Shown: piece after piece, positions 25,833-35,293 of the stretch
Layout of the letters: each line of letters begins with the position of its first letter
Position numbering within the stretch: position 1 is the stretch's first letter
Origin: Sedimentisphaerales bacterium
Lineage (GTDB): Bacteria > Planctomycetota > Phycisphaerae > Sedimentisphaerales > Anaerobacaceae
DNA length: 64,000 nucleotides
Reading direction: 5' to 3'
NCBI GenBank assembly: GCA_016931715.1
Contig: JAFGEF010000093.1
Span: 33,068 to 97,067 of the forward strand
Notes under the pieces: generated by a model
Database searches by the model: none
What the model saw: only the letters and a program-made list of their open reading frames with translations
Told to the model about the DNA's origin: nothing
Position numbers and translations under genes: made by a program

Positions 25833-28686
25833 CTAATTTTCTTTCAAGTTTTTCTTTAAGATACCTTGCAGTATAGCTGTTAGGATTTTTTATAATTTCC
25901 TCTGGCGAGCCTGTAGCAACAATCTGGCCGCCTGCTTCGCCCCCTTCGGGACCAAGGTCAATTATATAATCTGCCATTTTTATTACATCAAGATTATGTT
26001 CTATCACAATTATGGTATTGCCGCAATCAGTTAATCTCTGTAAAACATTTAAAAGATTATGAATATCTGCAAAATGCAGCCCTGTTGTCGGCTCATCAAG
26101 CAAATATAAAGTATGCCCTGTTCCAGCTTTTCCAAGCTCAGCGGAAAGTTTGACACGCTGCGCTTCACCGCCCGAAAGAGTAGTCGAAGCCTGTCCCAAC
26201 TGCATATAACCAAGCCCGACATCCATTAGTGTTTTCAATATTCTAATTATAGCCGGAAAATTCGCAAAAAAGTCAACTGCCTCTTCTATTCGCATATCAA
26301 GCACATCGGCAATGTTTTTGCCTTTATATGTTATAGTAAGCGTATCCTGATTGAATCTTGTTCCTTTGCAATTCTGGCAGGTTACATACACATCGGGCAA
26401 AAAGTGCATTTCGATTTTTTTGGTTCCCTGCCCCATGCAATATTCACAGCGTCCGCCTTTGACATTAAAACTGAACCGGCCTGGTTTGTAGCCGCGAATT
26501 TTCGCCTCGCGTGTCATACTGAATAATTTGCGTATCACGTCGAAAAGGCCCGTATATGTCGCGGGATTGCTTCGTGGTGTTTTTCCGATTGGCGACTGGT
26601 CAATTTCAATTACTTTATCAATTTGCGAAAAACCCAGAATTGATTTATATTGCCCGGGCTTCTCACGAGAACTATAAAGCCTGCGTTTCATCGCCTTGAG
26701 AAGAATCTCATTGACGAGTGAGCTTTTTCCTGAGCCGGAGACACCGGTAACACATGTAAAAACACCAAGCGGAAATTTAACATCAATTTTTTTAAGATTG
26801 TTATGTGCCGCTCCTTTTATCTCGATACATTTTGAAAAAGTGTATTTTCTTCTTCTCTGGGGCAATACGATGCTTTTTTTCCCGCTGAGATACTGCCCTG
26901 TCAATGATCTTTCGCAGGCTGCAATATCTTCCATGCTTCCCTGTGCGACCAATTCGCCGCCCTGTGCACCAGCGGCCGGCCCGATATCAATTATATGGTC
27001 AGCATCCCTGATAATATCTTCATCATGCTCGACTACTATAACAGTATTACCTATTTTGGTGAGCTGTCGCAATATCCCGGCAAGCCTGTCGTTGTCACGC
27101 TTATGAAGCCCGATAGTCGGCTCGTCAAGCACATAGCATACCCCGACAAGACCGCTGCCGACCTGGGTTGCCAGACGAATTCTTTGCGCCTCGCCTCCTG
27201 CAAGAGTGCTGCTCTTTCTATCCAATGTCAGATACCCGAGACCCACATCCATCATGAATTTTAATCGTGTCTTGATTTCTTTTATTATTGCGGCCGCTAT
27301 AACAGCTTTTTCCTTGTCCAGTTTCAGCTTGCTGAAAAAATCCTGTGCTTTTTCTACACTCAATGCAGAAAGCTGACTTATATTTTTGCCTCCGACAAGT
27401 ACGGCAGCAGCTTCAGGTCGAATACGATTACCTTTACAGCTATGGCAAGGCTGCTCGGAAAGATAAGCATGCAGCCTGGTTTTGACATATTCGCTGGTGG
27501 TATTTTTCCATCGCTTGGTAAGATTCGGAATTATCCCCTCGAACCATATACCATATTTATTCTCATCCTCTTCGTTCGTACCGTAAAACAAAATTCTTTT
27601 GAACTCTTCGGAAATCTGGCTGAATGGTACAGATTTATCTATGCCTATGTTTTTGCAGAAACGTTTAATCAGCCTGTTGTAAAAGATATTCATTCTTTTA
27701 CCGCCCTTGCGCCAGGCATCAATCGCTCCGTTTTCCAGCGATAAGCTCTTATCCGGAACAATCAGGTCCGGATCAAACTCAAGAATTGTACCCAGTCCAT
27801 CGCAACTTTGACAGGCTCCGTACGGGCTGTTAAAACTGAAGAGACGCGGAGATAATTCCGCAAGACTGGCTTCCGGATGATCGGAACATGCGAATTTCTC
27901 ACTGAAAATAATTTCCTTCCAATTTCCATCGCCGCCATTTTTTTTGTCTGCAGCGGCTTCCTGGTATAAAACTATAATTACACCTTCAGCCAGTTTAAGA
28001 GCAGTTTCTACTGAATCGGCTAATCGAACACGGATATTATCCTTAATTATCAACCTGTCAACAACGGCCGCAATGTTGTGGCTCTTGTTTTTATTCAGTT
28101 CCGGCACATTTCGTATATCGTAAATTTCACCATCGATACGAACTCGAACAAATCCATCCCTTTGTATATTAGCGATTACATCTTTATGCTCGCCTTTTTT
28201 TCCGCAGATTATCGGGGCACAAATCTGAATTCTTGTTTCGGCGGGCCAGGAAAGAATCGAATCTACAATTTGTGATGGGTGCTGGCTCTGAATTTCTTTG
28301 CCGCAAATCCAGCAATGAGGCTGTCCTGCCCGAGCAAAAAGAAGTCTGAAATAATCATAAATCTCAGTTGTTGTCGCTACCGTCGAGCGAGGATTCGAGC
28401 TTGCGCTTCGCTGCTCAATTGCAATGGTTGGCGGAAGACCAGCGATTTCTGAAACAGCCGGTTTCTGCATCTGTTCGAGAAACTGCCTTGCGTAAGTGCT
28501 GAGCGATTCAACATATTTTCTGCGTCCTTCGGCGTAAATCGTATCGAAAGCAAGCGAACTTTTTCCTGAGCCGCTGATGCCGGTAATGACAACCATCTTG
28601 TCTCGCGGTATATTAACGTCGATGTTTTTCAGATTATGCTCAGAAGCACCGACTATTTTTATTACTTTTTCTGTTGTCTTAGCCAT
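25819..28686 (-). CDS. uvrA: Excinuclease ABC subunit A
   Basis: 955 residues; ATG with GAGGCAGG upstream. Two ABC ATPase modules are clear: Walker A GISGSGKSSLAF and GVSGSGKSSLVN, with signature motifs TLAGGEAQRIRL and TLSGGEAQRVKL. Cys-rich zinc modules include CQSCDGLG, CHSCKGNR and CEYCMGQG with CQNCKG. UvrA recognises bulky DNA lesions and loads UvrB in nucleotide excision repair. Length is normal. Unusually it is the first gene of an operon that continues into a redox enzyme cluster, overlapping it by 14 bases. Confidence 0.98.
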   Translation of the reverse strand: MAKTTEKVIKIVGASEHNLKNIDVNIPRDKMVVITGISGSGKSSLAFDTIYAEGRRKYVESLSTYARQFLEQMQKPAVSEIAGLPPTIAIEQRSASSNPRSTVATTTEIYDYFRLLFARAGQPHCWICGKEIQSQHPSQIVDSILSWPAETRIQICAPIICGKKGEHKDVIANIQRDGFVRVRIDGEIYDIRNVPELNKNKSHNIAAVVDRLIIKDNIRVRLADSVETALKLAEGVIIVLYQEAAADKKNGGDGNWKEIIFSEKFACSDHPEASLAELSPRLFSFNSPYGACQSCDGLGTILEFDPDLIVPDKSLSLENGAIDAWRKGGKRMNIFYNRLIKRFCKNIGIDKSVPFSQISEEFKRILFYGTNEEDENKYGIWFEGIIPNLTKRWKNTTSEYVKTRLHAYLSEQPCHSCKGNRIRPEAAAVLVGGKNISQLSALSVEKAQDFFSKLKLDKEKAVIAAAIIKEIKTRLKFMMDVGLGYLTLDRKSSTLAGGEAQRIRLATQVGSGLVGVCYVLDEPTIGLHKRDNDRLAGILRQLTKIGNTVIVVEHDEDIIRDADHIIDIGPAAGAQGGELVAQGSMEDIAACERSLTGQYLSGKKSIVLPQRRRKYTFSKCIEIKGAAHNNLKKIDVKFPLGVFTCVTGVSGSGKSSLVNEILLKAMKRRLYSSREKPGQYKSILGFSQIDKVIEIDQSPIGKTPRSNPATYTGLFDVIRKLFSMTREAKIRGYKPGRFSFNVKGGRCEYCMGQGTKKIEMHFLPDVYVTCQNCKGTRFNQDTLTITYKGKNIADVLDMRIEEAVDFFANFPAIIRILKTLMDVGLGYMQLGQASTTLSGGEAQRVKLSAELGKAGTGHTLYLLDEPTTGLHFADIHNLLNVLQRLTDCGNTIIVIEHNLDVIKMADYIIDLGPEGGEAGGQIVATGSPEEIIKNPNSYTARYLKEKLERKLDVGI

Positions 28687-28849
28687 CCTGCCTCAAGATT
28701 GGATAAACTATGTAAAATTTTCAATAAAACCAAACCAATAATTGTAACACAGAGCAATTAGAAAAAAAATATCTTTTCAAAATAATTATTTCTCTCTTTT
28801 TTCGAAATAGAGATTGATTTTATAGGAATAAACATTATTTTTTAGTGAT

Positions 28850-28945
28850 ATACTAATTTAATACTAAAATATGAAATATTAGTATTTGAATCTTGCCGAA
28901 GAGGATTATATACTATTTTTTAATAAATTAGTATATAATTAGTAT
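28850..28945 (+). promoter_or_regulatory. Cluster of ATTAGTAT boxes upstream of the Fic gene
   Basis: Six 8-bp boxes: ATACTAAT 28850-28857, ATACTAAA 28861-28868, ATTAGTAT 28878-28885, ATACTATT 28910-28917, ATTAGTAT 28927-28934 and 28938-28945. The first two and the last two are 11 bp apart, one helical turn, and the pairs are inverted to each other. This fits a multi-site operator for a repressor, possibly the Fic protein's own C-terminal DNA-binding domain. The rest of 28687-28980 is AT-rich spacer plus the uvrA upstream region. Confidence 0.5.
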
Positions 28946-28980
28946 TTGTTATAGTTATTTTGATATAAGGACAAATAATA

Positions 28981-30318
28981 ATGAAAATGCCCAAATTTCC
29001 CCCTAAAGAGGATTATTTATGGAATAAAGTAAAAAATGATCCAGACCGTTTTTTTAAGATTTATGAATTGCTCAAGAAACATAAAACATACGGAAAATAT
29101 CTTCATTGGGATAAGCTCATTCATTATCAACCCCCAGAAGATTATACTCACGAAGAATGGTGGTATGCATTAAAAAGAGAGAGAAGATTTCTTTATAAAT
29201 CCATCCCTTCATTTGATAAAACTGGTAAATTATTTAAGTATCTGATAGTTGATCCTGTACCGGAAATATTACACAAAATTGACCAAGGTGCAGGAGGATT
29301 TATTCAAATGCCTGAACAAATAACAAATCCCGATACAAAAGACCAATACTATGTAAATTCGCTTATTCAGGAAGCAATAACTTCAAGTCAGCTTGAAGGA
29401 GCCGCAACGACACGTAAGGTAGCAAAAGATATGATAAAATCCGGACGTCCTCCCCGCGACAAAAGTGAGCAGATGATTCTAAATAATTATAAGACTATGA
29501 GGCAAATTGGGAAACTTAAAAATGAACCATTATCCAAAGAATTGGTATTTAATATTCATCAAGTAATTACTGAACAGACACTTGATGACAATACAGCTAC
29601 AGGCCGCTTTCGCAAAGAAGATGAACGAATTGTTATTGGTGATATGTATAATGAAATATTTCACGATCCGCCAGATTCACAGGAACTGGAAAAGAGAATG
29701 GCATTAATGTGTGATTTTGCTAATAGCAAAATTCCTTCTGGTTTTATTCACCCTGTAATTCGCTCAATTATACTTCATTTCTGGCTTGCATACGACCATC
29801 CATTTGTTGATGGCAACGGAAGGACAGCCAGAGCTTTGTTTTATTGGTCTATGCTTCATCATGGTTTTTGGTTGTTCGAGTTTATATCGATTTCACAGAT
29901 TATTCTTAACCATCCGGCAAAATATGGAAGAGCTTTTTTGTATACAGAAACAGATGAAAACGATCTTACATACTTTATTCTTTATCACCTTGACGTAATT
30001 CAAAGAGCTCTTAATGAGCTTCACGAATACATTAAACGAAAAACTGAACAACTGCATTCAATTGAAAGCAAGTTGCGAGGTATGTCAATGTTAAATCACC
30101 GTCAGCGTGAACTTATTAGCCATGCGTTAAAACATCCATACCAGCACTATACAATTAGATCGCATCAGCTAAGCCATAACATTGTTTACCAAACAAGCAG
30201 GCTTGATTTATTTGACCTGGAATTACGCGGCCTATTAGAATGTAAAAAAATTAGTAAGACATGGCACTTCACTCCTGTAAAAGATTTGGAAGAAAAACTG
30301 GCAACCATGGGTAAATAA
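28981..30318 (+). CDS. Fic family protein (class II, auto-inhibited AMP transferase)
   Basis: 445 residues. The catalytic motif HPFVDGNGRTARALFY matches HxFx(D/E)GNGRxxR, with the base His and phosphate-binding Arg. The inhibitory helix lies N-terminal of it, TSSQLEGA ([S/T]xxxE[G/N]), which defines class II Fic proteins. After the Fic core a C-terminal winged-helix region (about 360-440, including MLNHRQRELISHAL and the following helices) is likely DNA-binding. Fic enzymes transfer AMP to hydroxyl side chains of target proteins. ATG follows a weak site, AAGG-N12, and a region of repeated boxes. Endonuclease V follows by 14 bases; no antitoxin gene is adjacent. Confidence 0.9.
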   Translation: MKMPKFPPKEDYLWNKVKNDPDRFFKIYELLKKHKTYGKYLHWDKLIHYQPPEDYTHEEWWYALKRERRFLYKSIPSFDKTGKLFKYLIVDPVPEILHKIDQGAGGFIQMPEQITNPDTKDQYYVNSLIQEAITSSQLEGAATTRKVAKDMIKSGRPPRDKSEQMILNNYKTMRQIGKLKNEPLSKELVFNIHQVITEQTLDDNTATGRFRKEDERIVIGDMYNEIFHDPPDSQELEKRMALMCDFANSKIPSGFIHPVIRSIILHFWLAYDHPFVDGNGRTARALFYWSMLHHGFWLFEFISISQIILNHPAKYGRAFLYTETDENDLTYFILYHLDVIQRALNELHEYIKRKTEQLHSIESKLRGMSMLNHRQRELISHALKHPYQHYTIRSHQLSHNIVYQTSRLDLFDLELRGLLECKKISKTWHFTPVKDLEEKLATMGK

Positions 30319-30332
30319 ATATAAAATCAATC

Positions 30333-31007
30333 ATGAAAATAAATCTGCTTCACAACTGGGATTTGACTTATTCACAGGCTGTCTCACTGCAAAGAGAGCT
30401 TGCCGGCATGGTGCAACATCAAAAAATCAAGACGAAACCGAAAACTATAGCCGGTCTCGATTGTGCATTTAGTAAGGATGGCAGAAAAATAATCGCGGTT
30501 GCAGTTGTTTTGCGATTTTGTGATTTTGAGCTTATCGAGACAACAAATGCTATTCAAAATGTGACTTTTCCATATATTCCCGGCCTGCTGTCATTTCGAG
30601 AAGCTCCCGTGTGCATTGCGGCTGCCGAAAAGCTGAAAATAACACCTGATGTCTTTATGATAGACGGCCAGGGAATTGCCCATCCCCGCCGGCTGGGCTT
30701 GGCAGCTCATCTCGGACTTTTTTTCGATATGCCAACTTTCGGCTGTGCGAAAAGCAGATTAACGGGACAATTTGAAGAACCAGCACAAGAAAAAGGTGCA
30801 TATACACCGCTAATAGACAAAAATGAAATAATCGGCTCAATAGTAAGAACCCGTACAAAAGTCAAATCTGTTTTCGTTTCTGTCGGGAATAAATGCATAC
30901 TTGATAATGCGATAGAAATCACCCTTGCATGCGCAACAAAATATCGCATTCCCGAGCCAACACGAATGGCTCACCAATATGTAAGCAAACTCAAGTTGTC
31001 AATTTAA
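30333..31007 (+). CDS. nfi: Endonuclease V (deoxyinosine 3' endonuclease)
   Basis: 224 residues. The family motifs occur in order: AGLDCAFSKDG (first catalytic Asp), YIPGLLSFREAP (the damage-recognition Tyr loop and catalytic Glu), and MIDGQGIAHPRRLGLAAHLG (third catalytic Asp). The enzyme nicks DNA one base 3' of hypoxanthine in repair of deaminated adenine. It follows the Fic gene closely and is probably read from the same transcript. It converges on the YSC84 gene seven bases downstream. Confidence 0.95.
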   Translation: MKINLLHNWDLTYSQAVSLQRELAGMVQHQKIKTKPKTIAGLDCAFSKDGRKIIAVAVVLRFCDFELIETTNAIQNVTFPYIPGLLSFREAPVCIAAAEKLKITPDVFMIDGQGIAHPRRLGLAAHLGLFFDMPTFGCAKSRLTGQFEEPAQEKGAYTPLIDKNEIIGSIVRTRTKVKSVFVSVGNKCILDNAIEITLACATKYRIPEPTRMAHQYVSKLKLSI

Positions 31008-31014
31008 AACATCA

Positions 31015-31587
31015 TTAGTTCAGCTTATTGTCTTTCCAATATTTCGTTCCGGCAATTGTCGCCTGCAAAGCCAAACCAGATTCAGTCATGGAAAAAACTT
31101 CTATACCTTTTCTCAGGTCTCCTTCACCGCTCAGCTCGCCGCCTGATTCACCTGCTTTTGCAGCCGCATCTGCATGAGCGCCGACATCCCAGCCGCTTTC
31201 GATGAACTTATCAAGCGTAGCCTTATCCTTGTAAATCATCACAACGCGATAGTCTTTTACACCCAATCCGAGACCTATACCACCCATACCCATTTTCATG
31301 TAGGTGCGCTTCCCGGTTGAATTGTCAACAGCTACACCATATCCGCCGCCTGCACTTGCAAAAATCAGGTTAACGTTGGCATTGCTGAATGCGCCATAAC
31401 CGGCGGCATTCTTAATCTTCTCTTTTGTCTCAGGCGCTTCTTTATAGAGCCTCTCAAGAGTTTCCTGTTCCATACTATCGATTTTCTGCTGCTTTTCCGC
31501 AACGGTAAGATTTCCACGAGGACCGCAGCCAATAATCACAGAAGCAACAACTATAGAAATAATAATATTTAATACTTTCGTACACAT
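31015..31587 (-). CDS. YSC84/SYLF-domain lipoprotein
   Basis: 190 residues. The N-terminus has a hydrophobic signal ending VASVIIGC, a lipobox, so the mature protein is probably lipid-anchored. The rest is a SYLF (YSC84) domain: KIKNAAGYGAFSNANVN, then FASAGGGYGVAVDNSTGKRT, MKMGMGGIGLGLGVKDYRVV. In eukaryotes this domain binds phospholipid; the bacterial role is unknown. Last gene of the envelope cluster, 44 bases after the MscS gene. Confidence 0.82.
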   Translation of the reverse strand: MCTKVLNIIISIVVASVIIGCGPRGNLTVAEKQQKIDSMEQETLERLYKEAPETKEKIKNAAGYGAFSNANVNLIFASAGGGYGVAVDNSTGKRTYMKMGMGGIGLGLGVKDYRVVMIYKDKATLDKFIESGWDVGAHADAAAKAGESGGELSGEGDLRKGIEVFSMTESGLALQATIAGTKYWKDNKLN

Positions 31588-31631
31588 TTTCTTCTCCTTA
31601 AGTTATTCCTGTAATATTTCTCCTGTTTTTA

Positions 31632-32933
31632 TTACTCGGCTTTATAAAGATGAACATCCCGCTGCGGGAACGGAATCGAGACGCCGTCTTTATCAAACAG
31701 TTCTTTTACAGCACGTGTCACATCCCAGTAAACATCCCAGTAATCAGATGTCTTCGACCACGGACGACATACAAAATTTACAGAAGATTCTCCAAGTTCA
31801 TGCAGCTTGATTACAGGTGCCGGGTCTTTGAGAACAAGCTTATGAGAAGATATTATATCTTTGAGAATCTTTTCTGCTTTGGCAATATCATCGCCATAGC
31901 TTATTCCGAAAGTCATATCGACCCTGCGCGTGTCACTTCCTGTGATATTTTTAATAACACCGCCCCAGATGGAACCGTTCGGTACGACAATAATCTGATT
32001 ATCGAAAGTTTTTATTGTCGTCGAAACAAGATTCATAGTATTTACGGTACCAACAACTCCGGCGGCTTCGATGACATTACCGACATCATAAGGACGATAT
32101 ATTAATATCATAAGACCGGAGGCAAAATTACTAAGCGTACCCTGCAAAGCAAAGCCGATAACAAATCCAGCTACACCAAGACCGGCAATCAGCGGAGCAA
32201 TATTAATGCCTAACATCGAAAGAGCCATAATAAAACCAATTACTAAAACAGTTTTGCTTGCTATGCTGACAAAAAACTGTTTTAAAAGGTCAGAAAACTT
32301 TTTCGACCTTGTAACTGCTCTATTTGTAACTTTTCCAACAAAACCAGACAAAATATAAGAAATCACAACTATGATAAGGAAGAATATAATATTTTTTAAC
32401 CATCTCAATCCTCCCTGTGGAGATTTAAGCCATCCTTCTATCCGTATTTTTAAAGCGCTGACATCCTGAATATTTTCCATACTCATATCAATACCAGAAA
32501 CCGCCGCTATATATGTTTTATAATCTCCCACTTCACCACCTTTGAGCTTCAAAGCATCAAGCACAGCATTAAAGCGATCAATCAGTCCTGTTTTTTCTTC
32601 TCGAAATTTAGTTGCTGTTTCAACCATTTGTTCCTTGAGTTTGGCGTTTTCTTCATTTCCCCCTGCCTTTGGAAATTTTAATATTTGAATTTCGATGTCT
32701 CCTATTTCCTGTATTTTGCTTTTTAATACATTTTGCCAGGCGTCAGCTTCGACAATCAGTTCATCTTTTGTAAGAGGTTTCAGGAGCAGTTTAAGTTCCT
32801 CAATCTGGACATTCGGATCGTTTGCAGTAACAGCTTTATTTTCTTTATCTGCTTCCTGCGCAAAAGACTGAGAAAAACAGAGCGCCATAATAATAACTGC
32901 TGCAACGCAAATTGCAATTTCCTGCTTTTTCAT
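31632..32933 (-). CDS. Mechanosensitive channel, MscS family
   Basis: 433 residues from ATG 32933 (AAAGGAG seven bases upstream; the GTG at 32948 is part of that site's context). A signal peptide (about 1-26) precedes an extracytoplasmic helical, charged domain (about 30-160). Hydrophobic segments follow at about 180-280. The pore-lining helix and beta domain are seen as GLGVAGFVIGFALQGTLSNF and IYRPYDVGNVIEAAGVVGTV, with the C-terminal domain ending IPFPQRDVHLYK. The channel opens under membrane tension to release solutes. It closes the series of envelope genes. Confidence 0.9.
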   Translation of the reverse strand: MKKQEIAICVAAVIIMALCFSQSFAQEADKENKAVTANDPNVQIEELKLLLKPLTKDELIVEADAWQNVLKSKIQEIGDIEIQILKFPKAGGNEENAKLKEQMVETATKFREEKTGLIDRFNAVLDALKLKGGEVGDYKTYIAAVSGIDMSMENIQDVSALKIRIEGWLKSPQGGLRWLKNIIFFLIIVVISYILSGFVGKVTNRAVTRSKKFSDLLKQFFVSIASKTVLVIGFIMALSMLGINIAPLIAGLGVAGFVIGFALQGTLSNFASGLMILIYRPYDVGNVIEAAGVVGTVNTMNLVSTTIKTFDNQIIVVPNGSIWGGVIKNITGSDTRRVDMTFGISYGDDIAKAEKILKDIISSHKLVLKDPAPVIKLHELGESSVNFVCRPWSKTSDYWDVYWDVTRAVKELFDKDGVSIPFPQRDVHLYKAE

Positions 32934-32958
32934 TTTTACTCCTTTCACAACAATACAC

Positions 32959-33468
32959 TTACTCTTCCATTATTGATATGGACTCAATAATAATTGTTTC
33001 AACAGGGACATCTTCCATGCCCCCACGAGTTGTGGTTTTGACTAATGCGATTTTGTCCACAACATCCATTCCATCGATAACTTTTCCGAATACTGCATAA
33101 CCCGGATTAGCATTTCCTGCATAATTCAGGAAATCATTATTCACATGATTAATAAAAAACTGGCTTGTAGCGCTGTCAGGAACATTTGTTCTTGCCATTG
33201 CTGTAGTTCCCCTGTCGTTTGCAAGGCCATTCGAAGATTCTATTTTTATAGAGGCATTAGTCTTTTTTTGTTCCATAGCCTGATTGAAACCGCCACCCTG
33301 TATCATAAAATCTTTTATCACACGATGAAAAATCAGCCCGTCATAAAAACCGCTTTCTGCATATCCAAGAAAATTCTTTACCGTAATCGGTGCCTTTTCG
33401 GCATTCAGTTCGATGACAATATCCCCCATATTTGTTTGCAGCTTTACTCTTGTGTTTTCAACGCTCAC
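32959..33468 (-). CDS. Cyclophilin-type peptidyl-prolyl isomerase
   Basis: 169 residues from a GTG preceded by AAGGAATAAC. Cyclophilin motifs: [34 protein letters not shown] (catalytic Arg), ATSQFFINH and [18 protein letters not shown]. No signal peptide, so cytoplasmic. It accelerates prolyl cis-trans isomerisation in folding. It is a tandem paralogue of the next gene upstream, which carries a lipoprotein signal, giving one cytoplasmic and one envelope version side by side. Confidence 0.93.
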   Translation of the reverse strand: MSVENTRVKLQTNMGDIVIELNAEKAPITVKNFLGYAESGFYDGLIFHRVIKDFMIQGGGFNQAMEQKKTNASIKIESSNGLANDRGTTAMARTNVPDSATSQFFINHVNNDFLNYAGNANPGYAVFGKVIDGMDVVDKIALVKTTTRGGMEDVPVETIIIESISIMEE

Positions 33469-33528
33469 GTTATTCCTTTCAATTTCGATGTTTTAATTTA
33501 TTGCCTGCCGTTCTCCCGTTTTTCCTTC

Positions 33529-34185
33529 TTATTGCGAAACAACTGTTGCCGAATTAATCATAACCAGCTCTACAGGTACATCTGACATACCATTTCTAAC
33601 AGTTGTTTTTACAGATGCTATTTTATCAACAACATCCATACCTTCGATAACTTTTCCAAACACAGTATAACCCGGATTGCTAATTCCTGTATAATCAAGT
33701 CCTGGATTATCCTTATGATTAATATAGAAATGTGATGTTGCACTATCCGGATTTCTCGGTGTTTGTCCCATTGCAATTGTTCCTCTGTCATTTTTCAGAC
33801 CATTTGAAGCTTCATTCTTTATGGGAGGATTTGTTTTTTGGGAGTTCATATTTACATCAAAACCACCGGCCTGAATAACATGAAGTGTTGGACTATTTAC
33901 AACACGATGAAATATTGTCCCGTTATAAAAGCCGTTTTCAACATAACTAAGAAAATTTTTAACAGCGAAAGGAGCTTTTTCGGCGTTCAGCTCGATTACA
34001 ATATCTCCCATGTTTGTCTGAATTTTCACTTTCTTATTTTCATTACTTACATTTTCATTTTCTTTTTGCTTTGATTCATTATTCACATTCGTTTGACTTG
34101 AAGGTGCTTGCGGCGTTTTTTTTACACATCCGCAAATTAATAAAGCAACAGCAAACAAACAAAATAAATTAATTTTCTTAATCAT
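33529..34185 (-). CDS. Cyclophilin-type peptidyl-prolyl isomerase lipoprotein
   Basis: 218 residues from ATG 34185, with AGAGG eight bases upstream. A hydrophobic signal ending LLICGC is a lipobox, followed by a linker rich in N, K, E and S. The cyclophilin domain (about 57-218) has IFHRVVNSPTLHVIQAGGFD with the catalytic Arg, ATSHFYINH and [18 protein letters not shown]. It probably helps folding of exported proteins at the envelope, consistent with the BamA and Skp-like genes upstream. Paralogue of the cytoplasmic cyclophilin 60 bases downstream. Confidence 0.92.
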   Translation of the reverse strand: MIKKINLFCLFAVALLICGCVKKTPQAPSSQTNVNNESKQKENENVSNENKKVKIQTNMGDIVIELNAEKAPFAVKNFLSYVENGFYNGTIFHRVVNSPTLHVIQAGGFDVNMNSQKTNPPIKNEASNGLKNDRGTIAMGQTPRNPDSATSHFYINHKDNPGLDYTGISNPGYTVFGKVIEGMDVVDKIASVKTTVRNGMSDVPVELVMINSATVVSQ

Positions 34186-34211
34186 AATTTTCACCTCTGA
34201 ATTTCCTGTTA

Positions 34212-35237
34212 TTAAACACCAATTGTTTCATTCCATCTGTTTTCTTCGACAGACGCTAATATCTTTTCGGCACATTGCAGGGCAGCAAGACCTTCTTCTG
34301 CGCTCACTTCCGGCATGAAGCGTCGGTCAGCAACTGCGTTCAGGAAAGCTTCCTGTTCCAAACGAACAGGTTCCTTGTCATCTATTTCAAGCTTTTCGAT
34401 ATGTAAAAGTTCAGCCCAGTTCATAGAAGAAAAATCAAAATCACCTGCAGCCTTTTTTTCATTGATTAGTTTGACAATATTAATATTCGAGTCTGCTTTT
34501 ATTATAATTCCGCTTTTTTTGAGATAATCCACACTCAAATATGCCTGCCTGCTGAACAATCTCACTTTTCTCTCGGTTTTGATTGCCAGTCTCGATGCTG
34601 TTACATTCGCGATACAGCCGTTAGTAAAAACAATCCTTGCATTGCAAATATCTTCCTTGTCGCCGATAACGTTTACGCCCGCAGCGTCAACTTTTTTAAT
34701 TTCACCAGCCGCAAGAGAAAGGATAATGTCAATATCGTGAATCATCACATCCAGCACAACACCGACATCGGTCGAGCGAAACGGGTATGGACTGATACGA
34801 TTGGACTCGATAAATTTCGGCTCGATATTAAGCCGTTTTATCGCCTGAACAACAGGATTGCAGCGTTCGGAATGCCCGACTGCCACAACAGCATTCTTTC
34901 TTTTGGAAAGTTCCACTATTTCCCTGCCCTGCTCTACATTTGCAGCAAGAGGCTTTTCTATCAATACAGCAATATTGTTTTCAATGAAAACTTTTGCCAA
35001 ATCCAAATGTGCAATTGTCGGAGCGGCTATCGTAACAGCATCGACCTTGCCAATGATATCCATGCAGTCACTAAAGGCATTGCAGTTATATTTTTCAGCG
35101 AGAGATTTAGCCTTTTCAATATCAGTATCTACGACAGCAACAAGCTCACTTTGAGAAAGCTGGTCATAAACCTTTGCGTGAATCCCGCCCATCTTGCCTG
35201 CACCGATAACAGCAGTTCTTAATTTTACATCCTGCAT
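34212..35237 (-). CDS. Gfo/Idh/MocA-family NAD(P)-dependent dehydrogenase
   Basis: 341 residues. The Rossmann motif AVIGAGKMGGIHAKVY and IEKPLAANVEQG are the nucleotide-binding signature and conserved EKP of the family; VVLDVMIHDIDIILSL carries the usual catalytic-site His. It directly follows lpxA. In some bacteria a Gfo/Idh/MocA enzyme, GnnA, oxidises UDP-GlcNAc so that an aminotransferase (GnnB) can make the diamino sugar acylated by LpxA. No GnnB is adjacent, so a lipid A sugar role is only an inference. ATG with AAGG eight bases upstream. Confidence 0.85.
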   Translation of the reverse strand: MQDVKLRTAVIGAGKMGGIHAKVYDQLSQSELVAVVDTDIEKAKSLAEKYNCNAFSDCMDIIGKVDAVTIAAPTIAHLDLAKVFIENNIAVLIEKPLAANVEQGREIVELSKRKNAVVAVGHSERCNPVVQAIKRLNIEPKFIESNRISPYPFRSTDVGVVLDVMIHDIDIILSLAAGEIKKVDAAGVNVIGDKEDICNARIVFTNGCIANVTASRLAIKTERKVRLFSRQAYLSVDYLKKSGIIIKADSNINIVKLINEKKAAGDFDFSSMNWAELLHIEKLEIDDKEPVRLEQEAFLNAVADRRFMPEVSAEEGLAALQCAEKILASVEENRWNETIGV

Positions 35238-35293
35238 TTTTTAACCTTATAATTTAATAATGGCTTGAATTCCTTTTCGGATTAAATTATTTT

